Shown here piece after piece: positions 43,059 through 52,800 of a stretch of DNA of 64,000 bases (positions are counted from its first letter, which is position 1; every line of letters begins with the position of its first letter). A program made the translations under genes and the position numbers. The notes beneath the pieces were generated by a model. That model made no database searches. It was given only the letters and a program-made list of their open reading frames with translations, and was not told the origin of the DNA. The DNA comes from Rummeliibacillus sp044763875 (GTDB lineage: Bacteria > Bacillota > Bacilli > Bacillales_A > Planococcaceae). The DNA lies in assembly GCF_044763875.1 (NCBI RefSeq), contig NZ_JBIWGZ010000005.1:1-64000 (forward strand). The letters run 5' to 3'.

Positions 43059-44453
43059 CTATGATTTTATAGATGCAAACATATCGGCAACTTTCAATAC
43101 TGCACGAACTGATTTACGATTCAATGTACCTTGCAAATGTTTAATTTGTTTATCTTTTTCAGCAAGTTTTTTGTGGTGACCTGATGTATCTATACCTATA
43201 TTGCCCAATTTGGCTTCTTCAAGTGTTGTTAATGTTTCAAAACGCTTAATGGCCTCTTGAATATTACAGCTTGTGATTGGTTCAAGCGGTGGTTGCAAAT
43301 CGATTTTCGCCAATGCATCGTCAAATGGAACACGTGCTGGTTGATTTCCGTCTTTATAAATATGATCGATATTGTTTAAGTTTAAGAAATCAATATAGCG
43401 ATCGAAATTTGCACCTTGGTATTTCGATACTTGATGGAAGTCCACTTTTTCAATGAGATCCAAAATATTTGTATTCTCATCAATATCTTTTGCCCAAACA
43501 TGTGTTAAGTGGTGATACTCTGTTAGTTCGCGCATACGACCATCTTTTGGAATTAATAGACTTGGTGTACCTGCAATTGTCGCTGTAATATTACCATGTA
43601 GTCGTGCTCCAAAAGAAAAGTCAGCTTGTCTTAAGAAATCTAACCATGTTGGAACATTCAAGAAATATCGTACACGATTATTGACATAAACATCGTCTGT
43701 TATTTTACCAGGATAGTTGTTATCTGTAATCTTTTGAATATTAGGGAAACCTAAATAAGTCAATCTCATTTCTTTTAACCATTGCGGGATAAAGTAATGA
43801 TTTGGAAGTTCGTCCATACTTCTTGTGATGAAATCTAGCACGTTTTTAGGTGATAAACGTGAAGAATTCACACATACCATTGATTCTGGCGTGATAATCG
43901 TATCTCTAATTGTTAGTTCTCGTCCAAATGTATACATGGATGGACAACCGATAGCCATATGATCTACGCCTTCACGGAAACCTAATCCTGAAAGGTAATC
44001 TGAAGTGATTTGTCCGCGTACCCCTACCATTGATGATCTTTCTAATACTGCCTTGATAAAATCTCGAACAACATCATCAAATTCAAATTTATCATCTGGT
44101 TTTGGCTCAAATTTTGTTCGTAATCCTACACCGATTACATAAACAGGAATTTTCAGCTTTTTAATCAGCTTTGTATATTTTTTCATAGACGGTATAAAAT
44201 CACTTCGGAAAGCATCGGCTAATGGGATGATATATGCATCGTAGTTTTCGTTGATATAATCTGCTTTATTAGGATTAATCTGATAATTGTCCGGTACGAA
44301 TGTAACGTCATCATCTGTCATCAACGTTCTATATACACTGTATGCATAAATTAAATTCCCTACGTTTCCGCCGATTGAATTGTTTACAATCATTTCTGCA
44401 GCGCTAAAAGTTTGAAAAGGGGTAGTCCCCGATCGTATTAAATATTTTTTCAT
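43059..44453 (-). CDS. Polysaccharide pyruvyl transferase family protein
   Basis: 464 aa from the ATG at 44453; a GTG five codons earlier overlaps the AAGGAG site, so the start is not certain. It has the pyruvyl-transferase (CsaB-like) pattern: SIGGNVGNLIYAYSVYRTL near residue 25, VYVIGVGLRTKFEP, FSFGARLHGNITATIAGTPS with the conserved Arg-x-His, and RELTEYHHL. Such enzymes move pyruvate from PEP to a sugar of a wall polymer. It follows a CDP-glycerol transferase by 18 bp, so it probably decorates or builds on that polymer. The C-terminal ~60 residues are a charged helix. The acceptor is unknown. Confidence 0.85.
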   Translation of the reverse strand: MKKYLIRSGTTPFQTFSAAEMIVNNSIGGNVGNLIYAYSVYRTLMTDDDVTFVPDNYQINPNKADYINENYDAYIIPLADAFRSDFIPSMKKYTKLIKKLKIPVYVIGVGLRTKFEPKPDDKFEFDDVVRDFIKAVLERSSMVGVRGQITSDYLSGLGFREGVDHMAIGCPSMYTFGRELTIRDTIITPESMVCVNSSRLSPKNVLDFITRSMDELPNHYFIPQWLKEMRLTYLGFPNIQKITDNNYPGKITDDVYVNNRVRYFLNVPTWLDFLRQADFSFGARLHGNITATIAGTPSLLIPKDGRMRELTEYHHLTHVWAKDIDENTNILDLIEKVDFHQVSKYQGANFDRYIDFLNLNNIDHIYKDGNQPARVPFDDALAKIDLQPPLEPITSCNIQEAIKRFETLTTLEEAKLGNIGIDTSGHHKKLAEKDKQIKHLQGTLNRKSVRAVLKVADMFASIKS

Positions 44454-44471
44454 GTTATTTGTAAACACTCC

Positions 44472-45650
44472 TTAGGATTTAGATGTCATACAAGAATCAA
44501 TTAAATCAGCAACATGCTCAGTAGATTTACCATCTAAGCTTTCAAAGAATTTATCTGTAAAAGCCTTATAATCTACTTTTTCAACATCTTTTAGTTCCAT
44601 TACTTTATCGATCATGTCATCACATGTGCGAACAATTGGACCTGGTGTGAAATCTTGATATGGAATATAGAAGTCACGAGTTTCAATATATTCTTCCAAA
44701 TCAAAGCAATAGAAAATCATTGGTTTATTTAATAATGCATATTCAAAACAAACAGATGAATAGTCGGTAATAAGGACATCTGTGATAAACAGTAAATCAT
44801 TGACACTTGGATATTTTGTATAGTCTTTAATCTTATCCCGGTATTCGACAGGTATATGCACTTTTTTCTTCACGAATGGATGCATCTTAATAAGAAAGAT
44901 ACTGTTATCATCCAATTTTTCGTACACGCGATCTAAATCAAGCATCTCCGCTGGAAAATGTGCACTTGTTTGTCCATTACCGCGGAAAGTTGGTGCGTAT
45001 AGGAAAACTTTTTTTCCTTCTAACTCTGGATGTTTGGCATATAAATGCTCTTTTTTCTCTTTTTTGTAGATTTCATCGAAGAAAATATCGGTACGAGGAA
45101 CTCCAGTAGGAACAACTTTATCTACAGAAACACCAAATCCTTCTGCATAGAAAGGCGCGACTTTTGATGAACTTACAATAACTTTTGTATAGTTTTTGTG
45201 GTTTAGAGAATTTGGATTTGGTCCTCCAACTTTTCCAACGCGGCTGTAGCCGAATGTTTTAAATGCACCTACTGCATGCCAAATTTGTACTAGATCAGCA
45301 TTTTTGCGGATTTTCAATGGATAGATCATTGGATAAAAGTCATCTAACATAATGACTTTTGAAGTTGCAATATTATATGCCAATTTAATAATTTCTAAAT
45401 AACGTTTACGTGTTTGTACACTGCCTTTTAATAGAAAATAGTATTCGTAGTTATGTCTTTTTTCTAATTCATCATATACGAATCTAAAATTGTCACTTAA
45501 TGTTGTACGACTGTCCGATAGAATAGAGATTTTATTGTGATTAATAGGCAATATACAAAAGAATTTGTATAGCATTTGGAAAATTTCTTTTTTGAATTTT
45601 CTATCTAGTTTTTTTCGAAACTTTTTTTTCACTTTGTTTAGCTTATTCAA
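44472..45650 (-). CDS. CDP-glycerol/ribitol phosphotransferase, second copy
   Basis: 392 aa from a TTG at 45650 that has AGAGGT upstream. A basic N-terminal tail (KKKFRKKLDRKFKKEIF) precedes a membrane-association segment. Motifs: VQIWHAVGAFKTFGY, TGVPRTDIFFD, LYAPTFRGNGQ, IKMHPFVKKK and ITDYSSVCFEYALL. It should transfer polyol-phosphate from a CDP donor to a growing teichoic chain. Its partner gene is the pyruvyl transferase downstream. Whether it uses glycerol or ribitol and whether it primes or polymerises cannot be decided by reading. Confidence 0.88.
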   Translation of the reverse strand: MNKLNKVKKKFRKKLDRKFKKEIFQMLYKFFCILPINHNKISILSDSRTTLSDNFRFVYDELEKRHNYEYYFLLKGSVQTRKRYLEIIKLAYNIATSKVIMLDDFYPMIYPLKIRKNADLVQIWHAVGAFKTFGYSRVGKVGGPNPNSLNHKNYTKVIVSSSKVAPFYAEGFGVSVDKVVPTGVPRTDIFFDEIYKKEKKEHLYAKHPELEGKKVFLYAPTFRGNGQTSAHFPAEMLDLDRVYEKLDDNSIFLIKMHPFVKKKVHIPVEYRDKIKDYTKYPSVNDLLFITDVLITDYSSVCFEYALLNKPMIFYCFDLEEYIETRDFYIPYQDFTPGPIVRTCDDMIDKVMELKDVEKVDYKAFTDKFFESLDGKSTEHVADLIDSCMTSKS

Positions 45651-45964
45651 AACTGTGTACCTCTTTTACCATAGATTGGAAGTATGTTTTTGTCGATTTA
45701 AATCATTTAAAGAATATTATTTTACTTTTTTCAATTCATAAGACATAAAAATAGTACCTTCTTGAACATCATATATAAAATAATGATCATTAAACAACTG
45801 AAAACTTATATAAAAAGTGATGTATCTACACTTGCTATTGTTGCATGACTTTATCCATTATAAAGTTTTTTTAGTTTTCATTCCAGTGAATTTCATCGAT
45901 ATAACGACAAAATACTAGTTTCTACTCAAAAAACTAATAAAATCCACCATTATTCATGCAATTT
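45651..45964. other. Intergenic, promoter region of the 45650 transferase unit
   Basis: About 310 bp of AT-rich DNA. No gene, hairpin or repeat was recognised. The transferase promoter must lie here, but I cannot place it with confidence. Confidence 0.4.
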
Positions 45965-47035
45965 TTAATTGATATATTCCTTCTTTTTCAACATCCTTAT
46001 TTCTTTTTTCAACTCTTTATTTTCCTTTTTTAATTTTGTCATAACATTTGTTATTGCAATTAGTTTTTCCCCAATTGTTAATTTATATAAATCATTTTCT
46101 CGAATATATTTTAATCTCTCACTAAAAATATCGGTTACATATTGGTCAGCTTGTTTAGGAACGTGTAAATTTACGAAAGTTGAATATAAAGATAACAGAT
46201 TTCTTTTTTCAGCTTCTGACACTTTTGTATCTTTATAAAAGTCTTGAAATTGGCCATGTCTAAACATTCTTGTTACAAATTTCCCTACTAAGCGATGTTT
46301 ATACTCCAAATCGCCAACGGATCCTTGGTAAATGGTTTTGATAATTTTAGACATCAATTCAAAATATAGTGGTGCATTCAGTTCAACATCTGATAAATGC
46401 CCTTTGTCATGTTTTGTGATGAAATAACAGTCATAGTCTGCTAATACTGAGATTCGATCTGTATTGCATAACATTGTGACGGTAAAAGCCTGATCCTCTG
46501 CAACAATCGCTTCCTTAGAAAAAGTTAAACTTAGTTGTTTAATTTTTTCTAACTTGAACATTTTTAAAACAGACAAAGCGTAGAAAAGGCTATTTTGAAT
46601 AATTTCGGCATTTGGTACATTTCCATTTTCAAAAATTGCTTTCGGCACTTTTCGTCCATTCACTCCAACATATTTACCAATGATAATATCTGAATTATGT
46701 TGTTTTCCGTAATGATACATTCTCTCCAAAGTTTCTTCAGCCAAATAGTCGTCTGCATCTAAGAAAAATATATATTCACCTTTCGCTAATGCCATAGCAT
46801 CATTTCGAGGGATACTTGCTCCACCTGAATTTACATTTCGATAAACTGGCTTAATAAGTTTCGGGTATTGCTCATAATAGGATGCTATGATTGCTTTTGT
46901 ATTATCGTCTGAACCATCGTCCACGATAATAATTTCATATTCTTCTTGTCCTAAAGATTGGTGAATTACAGATTCTAGACACTTGTTTATATAATTTTCT
47001 ACATTATACGCAGGGATTGCTACAGTTACTTTCAT
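45965..47035 (-). CDS. Family-2 glycosyltransferase
   Basis: 356 aa from the ATG at 47035, which has AAGGAGG at good spacing. The GT-A fold starts at once: VTVAIPAYNVENYINKCLES, then EIIIVDDGSDDNT, and the metal site DADDYL in YIFFLDADDYLAE. A His/Asp-containing EDQAF motif (IVAEDQAF) is the expected catalytic base region. The C-terminal ~40 residues are lysine-rich and helical, typical of teichoic-acid glycosyltransferases such as TarS/TarP-like ones. It probably glycosylates a wall polymer. Position among CDP-polyol genes supports this. Confidence 0.88.
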   Translation of the reverse strand: MKVTVAIPAYNVENYINKCLESVIHQSLGQEEYEIIIVDDGSDDNTKAIIASYYEQYPKLIKPVYRNVNSGGASIPRNDAMALAKGEYIFFLDADDYLAEETLERMYHYGKQHNSDIIIGKYVGVNGRKVPKAIFENGNVPNAEIIQNSLFYALSVLKMFKLEKIKQLSLTFSKEAIVAEDQAFTVTMLCNTDRISVLADYDCYFITKHDKGHLSDVELNAPLYFELMSKIIKTIYQGSVGDLEYKHRLVGKFVTRMFRHGQFQDFYKDTKVSEAEKRNLLSLYSTFVNLHVPKQADQYVTDIFSERLKYIRENDLYKLTIGEKLIAITNVMTKLKKENKELKKEIRMLKKKEYIN

Positions 47036-47214
47036 TATAAAACCTCCTTGTGGATACAGTTTTTTCATTTCATCTTAATAATAATCTTCTTAAAATTTGA
47101 TGCAAGGGATACTATGTACCTTAAGTCATTTATACGTATTTAATCGACATGTCATTCACTTTACATCTTCTTCGCAATTTCTGTTTTGAACTTGAGTAGG
47201 TTAAATGAGAAACT

Positions 47215-47250
47215 AAAACCCCGATTCCATTACATCAGAATCGGGGCTTT
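47215..47250 (-). terminator. Terminator after the PatA-like gene
   Basis: CCCCGATTC (47219-47227) and GAATCGGGG (47238-47246), with TTTTAG on the minus side. Confidence 0.9.
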
Positions 47251-47263
47251 TGAGATAATTCTA

Positions 47264-48424
47264 TTACAATGCTTGAATAAACGCTTCTAGACGGTCCATT
47301 CCCTCTTTTAATTCTTCATCCGAATATGCATACGTAATTCGTAGGTAGCCTTCACCATATGGTGTGAAGACGGAACCTGGGATGACACCAACGCCTCCCT
47401 CTTTTCGTTTCATCAAGCGAAGTGCAAATTCTTCAGATGTTAAGCCGAATTTTTTGATAGATGGGAAAATGTAGAATGCACCATTTGGTTTTTTCACTTC
47501 AATGCCCATTTGGATGAGACGATCATAAACATAATCGCGGCGCTTAATATAGCTCTTATTCATCTCTTGTGGTGTATCTTTACAATTGGTTAATGCTTCA
47601 ATGGCTGCATATTGGCTAGGAAGTGCTGCACAGATAGCATTGAATGAATGAATCTTCGCAACTTCTCCTATTAATCTTGCATCTGCCATTAAGAAGCCGA
47701 TACGCCAGCCAGTCATTGAATGAGATTTTGATAAACCATGGATTAGGAATAATTTATCTTTTAACTCTTCGTAAGAACCAAATGAGCGGTGCTCTCCAAC
47801 AAATGTATTTTCACTGTATATTTCATCTGAAATTACATAGACATCATGTTTTTTTAACACTTCAGCAAGAGCATCCATTTGTTCATGTGAAATAGTAGCA
47901 CCTGTTGGGTTCGACGGAAAGTTAAATAATACCGCTTTTGTTTTTGGTGTGATTAATTTTTCTAAGCGCTCAGCAGATGGCTGAAAGTCTGTATCTGTTG
48001 TGTCTAAGTAAACTGATTTTGCACCGCAATACGTAATGATTGGTTCATATCCTGAATAAATTGGTGCTGGTAAGATGATTTCGTCCCCTACTTCCAAGAT
48101 GGAACGGAAAACAGAATCAATCGCTTGTGTTGCACCATTTGTTACTAGAATCTCATCTTCAGGTTTGTAGTGACAATTATATTTTTCTTCGAAGAAGGCG
48201 GCCACTGCTTTACGTAATTCGATTAAACCTGGATTTGATGAGTAAGTTGTTAAATTGTTCTCAATCGCTCGAATACCCGCTTGCTTCACTGCTTCAGGTG
48301 TCGGGAAATCCGGTTGACCAATGGTTAGGTTAATCGCATCTGGATAGTTGACTAACTGATTTGAAAATTTACGAATACCAGGCAAGCCTAGTTCATCCAT
48401 ATGTGGATTCATTGATAAAGACAT
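47264..48424 (-). CDS. patA: Class I/II aminotransferase, PatA-like
   Basis: 386 aa with GAAGGA before the ATG. PLP-enzyme signatures: TIGQPDFPTPE near residue 35, NGATQAIDSVF, FNFPSNPTGAT, ISDEIYSEN, and the Schiff-base Lys in HGLSKSHSMTGWRIGF. The sequence is closest in style to Bacillus PatA, which makes N-acetyl-L,L-diaminopimelate in the lysine/peptidoglycan branch. Related aromatic aminotransferases look similar, so the substrate is provisional. It is a single-gene unit that interrupts the teichoic acid region. Confidence 0.85.
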   Translation of the reverse strand: MSLSMNPHMDELGLPGIRKFSNQLVNYPDAINLTIGQPDFPTPEAVKQAGIRAIENNLTTYSSNPGLIELRKAVAAFFEEKYNCHYKPEDEILVTNGATQAIDSVFRSILEVGDEIILPAPIYSGYEPIITYCGAKSVYLDTTDTDFQPSAERLEKLITPKTKAVLFNFPSNPTGATISHEQMDALAEVLKKHDVYVISDEIYSENTFVGEHRSFGSYEELKDKLFLIHGLSKSHSMTGWRIGFLMADARLIGEVAKIHSFNAICAALPSQYAAIEALTNCKDTPQEMNKSYIKRRDYVYDRLIQMGIEVKKPNGAFYIFPSIKKFGLTSEEFALRLMKRKEGGVGVIPGSVFTPYGEGYLRITYAYSDEELKEGMDRLEAFIQAL

Positions 48425-48688
48425 GGAAAAAATCCTTCTTTCGTAATATTTGAATTTTAGTTATTGTAATAATTATACTCATAAATCAGAAAAATGAAAT
48501 ATTTTATTGCTTATTTTTTCAATTATTTTTTGGTTCTAAGATAAATGTCGGGATGAACTTTTAATTCAACTTGACCTATATGAATCACTATTTCTTTATA
48601 TTTGAATCAATTTCATAAATGCTTATTTTTCTGAATATACTTTTTAATAATTCGAATTCTATTTTATTCGTATTATTTACATATTATG
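48425..48688. other. Intergenic, promoter side of patA
   Basis: AT-rich. Nothing else recognised before the GC-rich element that begins at 48689. Confidence 0.4.
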
Positions 48689-48798
48689 CCGCTGCAGATG
48701 GCGCTTTCCGCGGGCGAGCGTTGAGCCTCCTCGTTCGCTTCGCTACCTGCGGGGTCTCACCTGTCTCGCTTTCCCGCAGGAGTCGCCATCTTCCGCTC
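48689..48798. repeat. GC-rich folded intergenic element (copy B)
   Basis: Outer arms AGATGGCG and CGCCATCT fold the 110-bp element, which on the minus strand contains GACTCCTGCGGGAAAGCG, GAGACCCCGCAGG, GAGGAGGCTCA and CGCCCGCGGAAAGCG. Same family as 40942-41117, with different outer arms that still pair. Confidence 0.78.
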
Positions 48799-49020
48799 TA
48801 TAGACAATGCTTTTAATAGATATGGCATATGACAATGGTCTATATTTAATGTTCGTGTTTTTTAACAAAACTTTGAATTATGAAATTGACTCATTTGCTT
48901 AATAACAATATTTTGGGGCTTTTTTGGTCTTACTCTTTTGACAATGACCACATACATAGCGTTTTTTATTATACATAAGAGTTTTTGTATTACGATAATT
49001 ATAAAGAACCTAAAAAAAAT

Positions 49021-49069
49021 AGACAGAAAACTTAAAAGGGATTCGGATTCCCTTTTAAATTTCCTGTCT
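49021..49069 (-). terminator. Terminator after the third teichoic transferase gene
   Basis: TTAAAAGGGA / TCCCTTTTAA inner stem with AGACAG / CTGTCT outer arms, followed on the minus strand by ATTTTTTTTAGG. Confidence 0.93.
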
Positions 49070-49079
49070 ATCTTGTCGT

Positions 49080-50228
49080 CTATTTCATTAATTGCTCCAC
49101 AATACCCTTCGCAATATCCTCTGTTTGAGAGAAGTTATAGTGGATCATTTTACTCGTATCGAAACTTTCTCCAGCTTTTCTTTGGTTAATCCATTCTAAA
49201 AGTTGCTTTCGGCTTTGTAAAACGGTACCGTCTGAAATAACCTCGATGTCGTTGTATAGACCGCGACTTTTTTTATATTCTTCTAAATCCGGAACATAAT
49301 GAGCCAGTGGCTTATGGAGAAGTGCGAATTCAAAAATCGCCGAAGAATAATCTGTTATAAAAGCATCTGCTACTAACATCCATTCATTTGTAGAAAATTG
49401 ATTACCAAGGAAAACATTACCTGTTTCCTGAAGCTTTTGAAATTTATCTTTATCAATGTATGGATGCCCTACAAAAATAATCAGTTTATCTTTTGCAATT
49501 GTCTTTGATATGGTTATTAATTCTTCCATCATATCCATATCTGATTCCCTATAATGGCTATCCGCTCTATATGTTGGAGCAACCAAAACTTTCACCATAT
49601 GCTGCTGTTCTAACGTCAGTGTATTAAAGATTTTCTGCTTCGTTTGTTTTACAAGTTGCTCATCTGTAAAAAAATCGATTCTCGGAACACCTATTGGGAA
49701 AATATTATTTTGCGACATATTAAAAGCCTCTGCATAATAAGGAATCATATTCTCAGATGATACGAATACATGTGTGTAATGGGAATGTACTGGAATAGCT
49801 TTTAGATAGTCACTACTAGGGCCAAATTTGGTATTAACAGTACTATATCCAAACTTTTTGAATGCCCCTGCAGCATGCCATAATTGCACTACATTTGTGC
49901 CTTTTCTAGGTTGTATTAAGTATATAGGTAAATAATAGTCATCTAATAATATATACTCCGCATTACTTATATAAGCAATTTCTTTGAACAATTTTAGGTT
50001 CGTCTTATTGCTTGGTATGATGAATTGAAATTCCAGCTGTGGCTGACTTTTTTTCAATTCATCATAAACCGCCTTTAAATTGCCTTCAAGTACTTTTTGG
50101 CGATATAAAGGAATGACAACTTTATTTTTTTGAATCGGCCGAAATATAGTCATGATCTTATAGCAATACTGAAAGATTACTCTATAAACCCACTGAATTT
50201 TATAGTGTATCTTTTTGAGAATACCCAT
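49080..50228 (-). CDS. CDP-polyol phosphotransferase, TarK/TarL-like candidate
   Basis: 382 aa from the ATG at 50228 (GGAAGA upstream), 2 bp after the tarJ stop. An N-terminal basic/hydrophobic segment (IQWVYRVIFQYCYKIMTIF) should hold it at the membrane. Motifs: VVQLWHAAGAFKKFGY, IGVPRIDFF, VLVAPTYRADS, IFVGHPYID and ITDYSSAIFEF. The histidine in VGHPY replaces the usual KxHP order (KMHP/KLHP) of the other copies. Being cotranscribed with tarI and tarJ, it probably uses CDP-ribitol, as TarK/TarL do. The donor is inferred from context only. Confidence 0.85.
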   Translation of the reverse strand: MGILKKIHYKIQWVYRVIFQYCYKIMTIFRPIQKNKVVIPLYRQKVLEGNLKAVYDELKKSQPQLEFQFIIPSNKTNLKLFKEIAYISNAEYILLDDYYLPIYLIQPRKGTNVVQLWHAAGAFKKFGYSTVNTKFGPSSDYLKAIPVHSHYTHVFVSSENMIPYYAEAFNMSQNNIFPIGVPRIDFFTDEQLVKQTKQKIFNTLTLEQQHMVKVLVAPTYRADSHYRESDMDMMEELITISKTIAKDKLIIFVGHPYIDKDKFQKLQETGNVFLGNQFSTNEWMLVADAFITDYSSAIFEFALLHKPLAHYVPDLEEYKKSRGLYNDIEVISDGTVLQSRKQLLEWINQRKAGESFDTSKMIHYNFSQTEDIAKGIVEQLMK

Positions 50229-50230
50229 AT

Positions 50231-51256
50231 TTAAATCTTCCAATTCATCACGGTTTTGCCCCACGAACTTGAAAGATCTGATTCAAAAGCATTTAATGCA
50301 TCTTGAACAGAGGTAACTTCTATTACTTGCCCAATTAGTGTTGATAAATAATCAACAACTTCTGGATGTTCCTTATAAACATCAACTGTTCTTTGGAAAT
50401 CGGCTACACCACTTCGGCTACTGCCAATTAATGTAATACCTTTTTCAAGAACCATACGTGTATTAATCTCAATCGGGTATTCACTTACTCCTAGTAATGC
50501 AATTGATCCTTCCGGTTTTATCAGATCAATGATTTGATCGATGGCATACTGACTACCTTTACCACCTGCACATTCAAAACCATGATCGATTTCGTACCCT
50601 TCTGGAATATCGTTAATATAAATGGCTTCATCGCAGAATGAAAAATGATTTAGCTTATAATCTGTTTTACCGAAAACTGTTACTTTACAGCCTGGGTATA
50701 GTGTTTTCAAGAATAGGCATGTGATAAATCCTAGATTTCCATCTCCCCAAACACCAAATGAACCTCTACGATTAATAGCTTTTTCTTCAAAACGACTAAT
50801 CGCATGTACAGCTACTGAAACAAGCTCTGTATAGGCAGCTACATTCATATCAATATCATCTGGTAACACAACAAGGCGATCTCGACGGATGAAAATATAA
50901 TCTTGCATAAAACCATCGTAACCACTTGATCTAAAGTGACTTGTACTTAAATAATTTTCAGCAACATACGGGTCGTCTTCAACCGGTTTGTTTGGAACCA
51001 TCACTACTTTTGTTCCTACAGGAAATTCGTCTTTCGGATCATAAGCTACTTCTCCAACACCTTCATGAATAAGTGCCATTGGTAGCTTTTTCTTCAGGGC
51101 TTCTTCGCCACGAGTACCTGTATAATAACGTTGATCTGCTGCACAAATTGATAAATTTGTTGGACGAACAACAACTTTGTCAGCTGTAATAGAGCTATCT
51201 TTGTAAGTGACTTCAATTTGTCTTGGAGATACTAATCGATAAACTTGGTTAATCAC
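50231..51256 (-). CDS. tarJ: Ribulose-5-phosphate reductase (ribitol-5-phosphate dehydrogenase), TarJ
   Basis: 341 aa from a GTG at 51256 that overlaps the tarI stop (GTGA); AAAGGAAG lies upstream. It is a zinc-type medium-chain dehydrogenase: NLSICAADQRYYTG carries the first ligand Cys, MALIHEGVGEV replaces the GHE motif, and GVWGDGNLGFITCLF is the NADP-binding loop. It reduces ribulose-5-phosphate to ribitol-5-phosphate, which TarI activates. Overlap with tarI shows translational coupling. The pair defines ribitol-type teichoic acid synthesis. Confidence 0.92.
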   Translation of the reverse strand: MINQVYRLVSPRQIEVTYKDSSITADKVVVRPTNLSICAADQRYYTGTRGEEALKKKLPMALIHEGVGEVAYDPKDEFPVGTKVVMVPNKPVEDDPYVAENYLSTSHFRSSGYDGFMQDYIFIRRDRLVVLPDDIDMNVAAYTELVSVAVHAISRFEEKAINRRGSFGVWGDGNLGFITCLFLKTLYPGCKVTVFGKTDYKLNHFSFCDEAIYINDIPEGYEIDHGFECAGGKGSQYAIDQIIDLIKPEGSIALLGVSEYPIEINTRMVLEKGITLIGSSRSGVADFQRTVDVYKEHPEVVDYLSTLIGQVIEVTSVQDALNAFESDLSSSWGKTVMNWKI

Positions 51257-51966
51257 TTATCCATACTTCCTTTCAAAATTGCGTTTGAAACACTTAAATC
51301 GTATGGTGTTGTCACCTTAATATTAAATGTTTCGCCTCGTACTAACTTCACTTGATGCCCTTTAATCGCGAAAATTTTACAAGCATCAGTTAAAACTTCT
51401 TTTTCTTCTTCCGTTAATGTATTGTATAGTTCTTTTAATTTTGTAATTTTAAATGTTTGAGGTGTTTGGCCTTGATACATATGACTTCTCACAGGTATAG
51501 ACGAAATATATTCGCCATCTGTAGATTCAACGATTGTATCGACTGCACTAATAACTGTATCTACCGCATCATTAAGCAAACCTTCTTCAATATTTTGTTC
51601 AATGATTCGATGAGTTAAGAAAGGACGTACAGCATCATGCGTAATAATAATATCGTTATCGTCAACTGGAGCTATTCCTTCAATATTGCTAATGATATTC
51701 ATAATTGTACCGTTACGATCGGCTCCACCTTCAATTACTTTTACTATAGGAAGATTTAATCCATACTTTTCTATGGTATCCTTTGTATGACGAACCCATT
51801 CTTTTGGGGTTGCAACGATAATCAAATCAATACGTTTGTTTAGTATAAATTTTTCAATTGTATGAACAATAATAGGTTTATCGTTTAAATGTAAAAATTG
51901 TTTAGGCATTGGGACATTTCCCATACGTGTACCCTTACCGCCTGCTAAAATACCAGCATATATCAT
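51253..51966 (-). CDS. tarI: Ribitol-5-phosphate cytidylyltransferase
   Basis: 237 aa, the family length. The nucleotide-binding start YAGILAGGKGTRMGNVPMPK is diagnostic for the IspD/TarI group. DAVRPFLTHRIIEQNIE and TPQTFKITKLKELY follow. It makes CDP-ribitol from CTP and ribitol-5-phosphate. TarJ pairing decides for TarI instead of the related isoprenoid enzyme IspD. It is first in the tarI-tarJ-transferase unit, with AGAGGTG before the ATG. Confidence 0.93.
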   Translation of the reverse strand: MIYAGILAGGKGTRMGNVPMPKQFLHLNDKPIIVHTIEKFILNKRIDLIIVATPKEWVRHTKDTIEKYGLNLPIVKVIEGGADRNGTIMNIISNIEGIAPVDDNDIIITHDAVRPFLTHRIIEQNIEEGLLNDAVDTVISAVDTIVESTDGEYISSIPVRSHMYQGQTPQTFKITKLKELYNTLTEEEKEVLTDACKIFAIKGHQVKLVRGETFNIKVTTPYDLSVSNAILKGSMDK

Positions 51967-52700
51967 GTATTAGCACCTCTTCTAAAATAATGTTCAATCA
52001 TTTATTTGTAATTCTCTGCTTTGAATCTTGGATATGTCAAAGCTTATTATTTCCCAATTCTTTGTCGTATCGCCATTTATTTTAGCATATTTCCAATGTA
52101 TGTTCTACTTACATTAGCCTTTCTAAAGTAATCGCTATCATTGATCAACCTTTATACGTAATATTATTCTTTTCCTCTATAATATACATTTGTGTTTAAA
52201 TGAGATTCTTCTATAGAATAGACGGTATTGTTTTGAAATGGTTCATTTTTGAACAGAAGATGGTGTATTGGGAAATTTATTTATCTATTGAATCAATTTC
52301 ATCAATTCATTTCGATTTTTAAATACGAACATATCAACCTATCTACTTTTCCATATTCAGATTTGGTTATTCATCTCGAAAAAAAGGTGAACAACTGATT
52401 CACGATAATTTCAAAATTCAAATGATAGAGCGACTATGTATGTTCAAAAAACATATAAAGCTATCTTCTAAATCCCCATCTTAAGCCCTTGATTTCGACT
52501 CAAAACATGTATTCGTATTAACGCACCTCAATCTGTTGCAATTTTCTATTTATATTAATACCATTAACGGAAAAACTCCGAGTTATTCCCCAAGCAGTAA
52601 ATCGATTTATTCTGATTCCATAGAAGATTCAACTCGAAATTACAAATAAAAGCGATATTTCCATAAAAACTTTTCGACAAATTTCCACAATCTAGGAAAC
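51967..52700. other. Long AT-rich intergenic region, left of the DnaA-box cluster
   Basis: About 730 bp between tarI and the DnaA boxes. It must hold the tarI promoter; I found no convincing -35/-10 pair, hairpin or gene. Confidence 0.45.
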
Positions 52701-52800
52701 TGTGGATAAGTTTATACACATTATACACACCATTTTATTTACACTTTAGCATTTATCCACACAGGTTAATCACAATTTATCCACGGTTTCTTGTGGATAA
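52701..52800. promoter_or_regulatory. DnaA-box cluster upstream of sda
   Basis: Within 100 bp lie three perfect TTATCCACA boxes (52701-52709 and 52792-52800 on the minus strand, 52753-52761 on the plus strand). One TTATCCACG (52777-52785) and two TTATACACA boxes (52712-52720, 52721-52729) add to these. In Bacillus subtilis DnaA binds such a cluster at the sda promoter, so that Sda rises in replicating cells and blocks sporulation. Confidence 0.9.
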
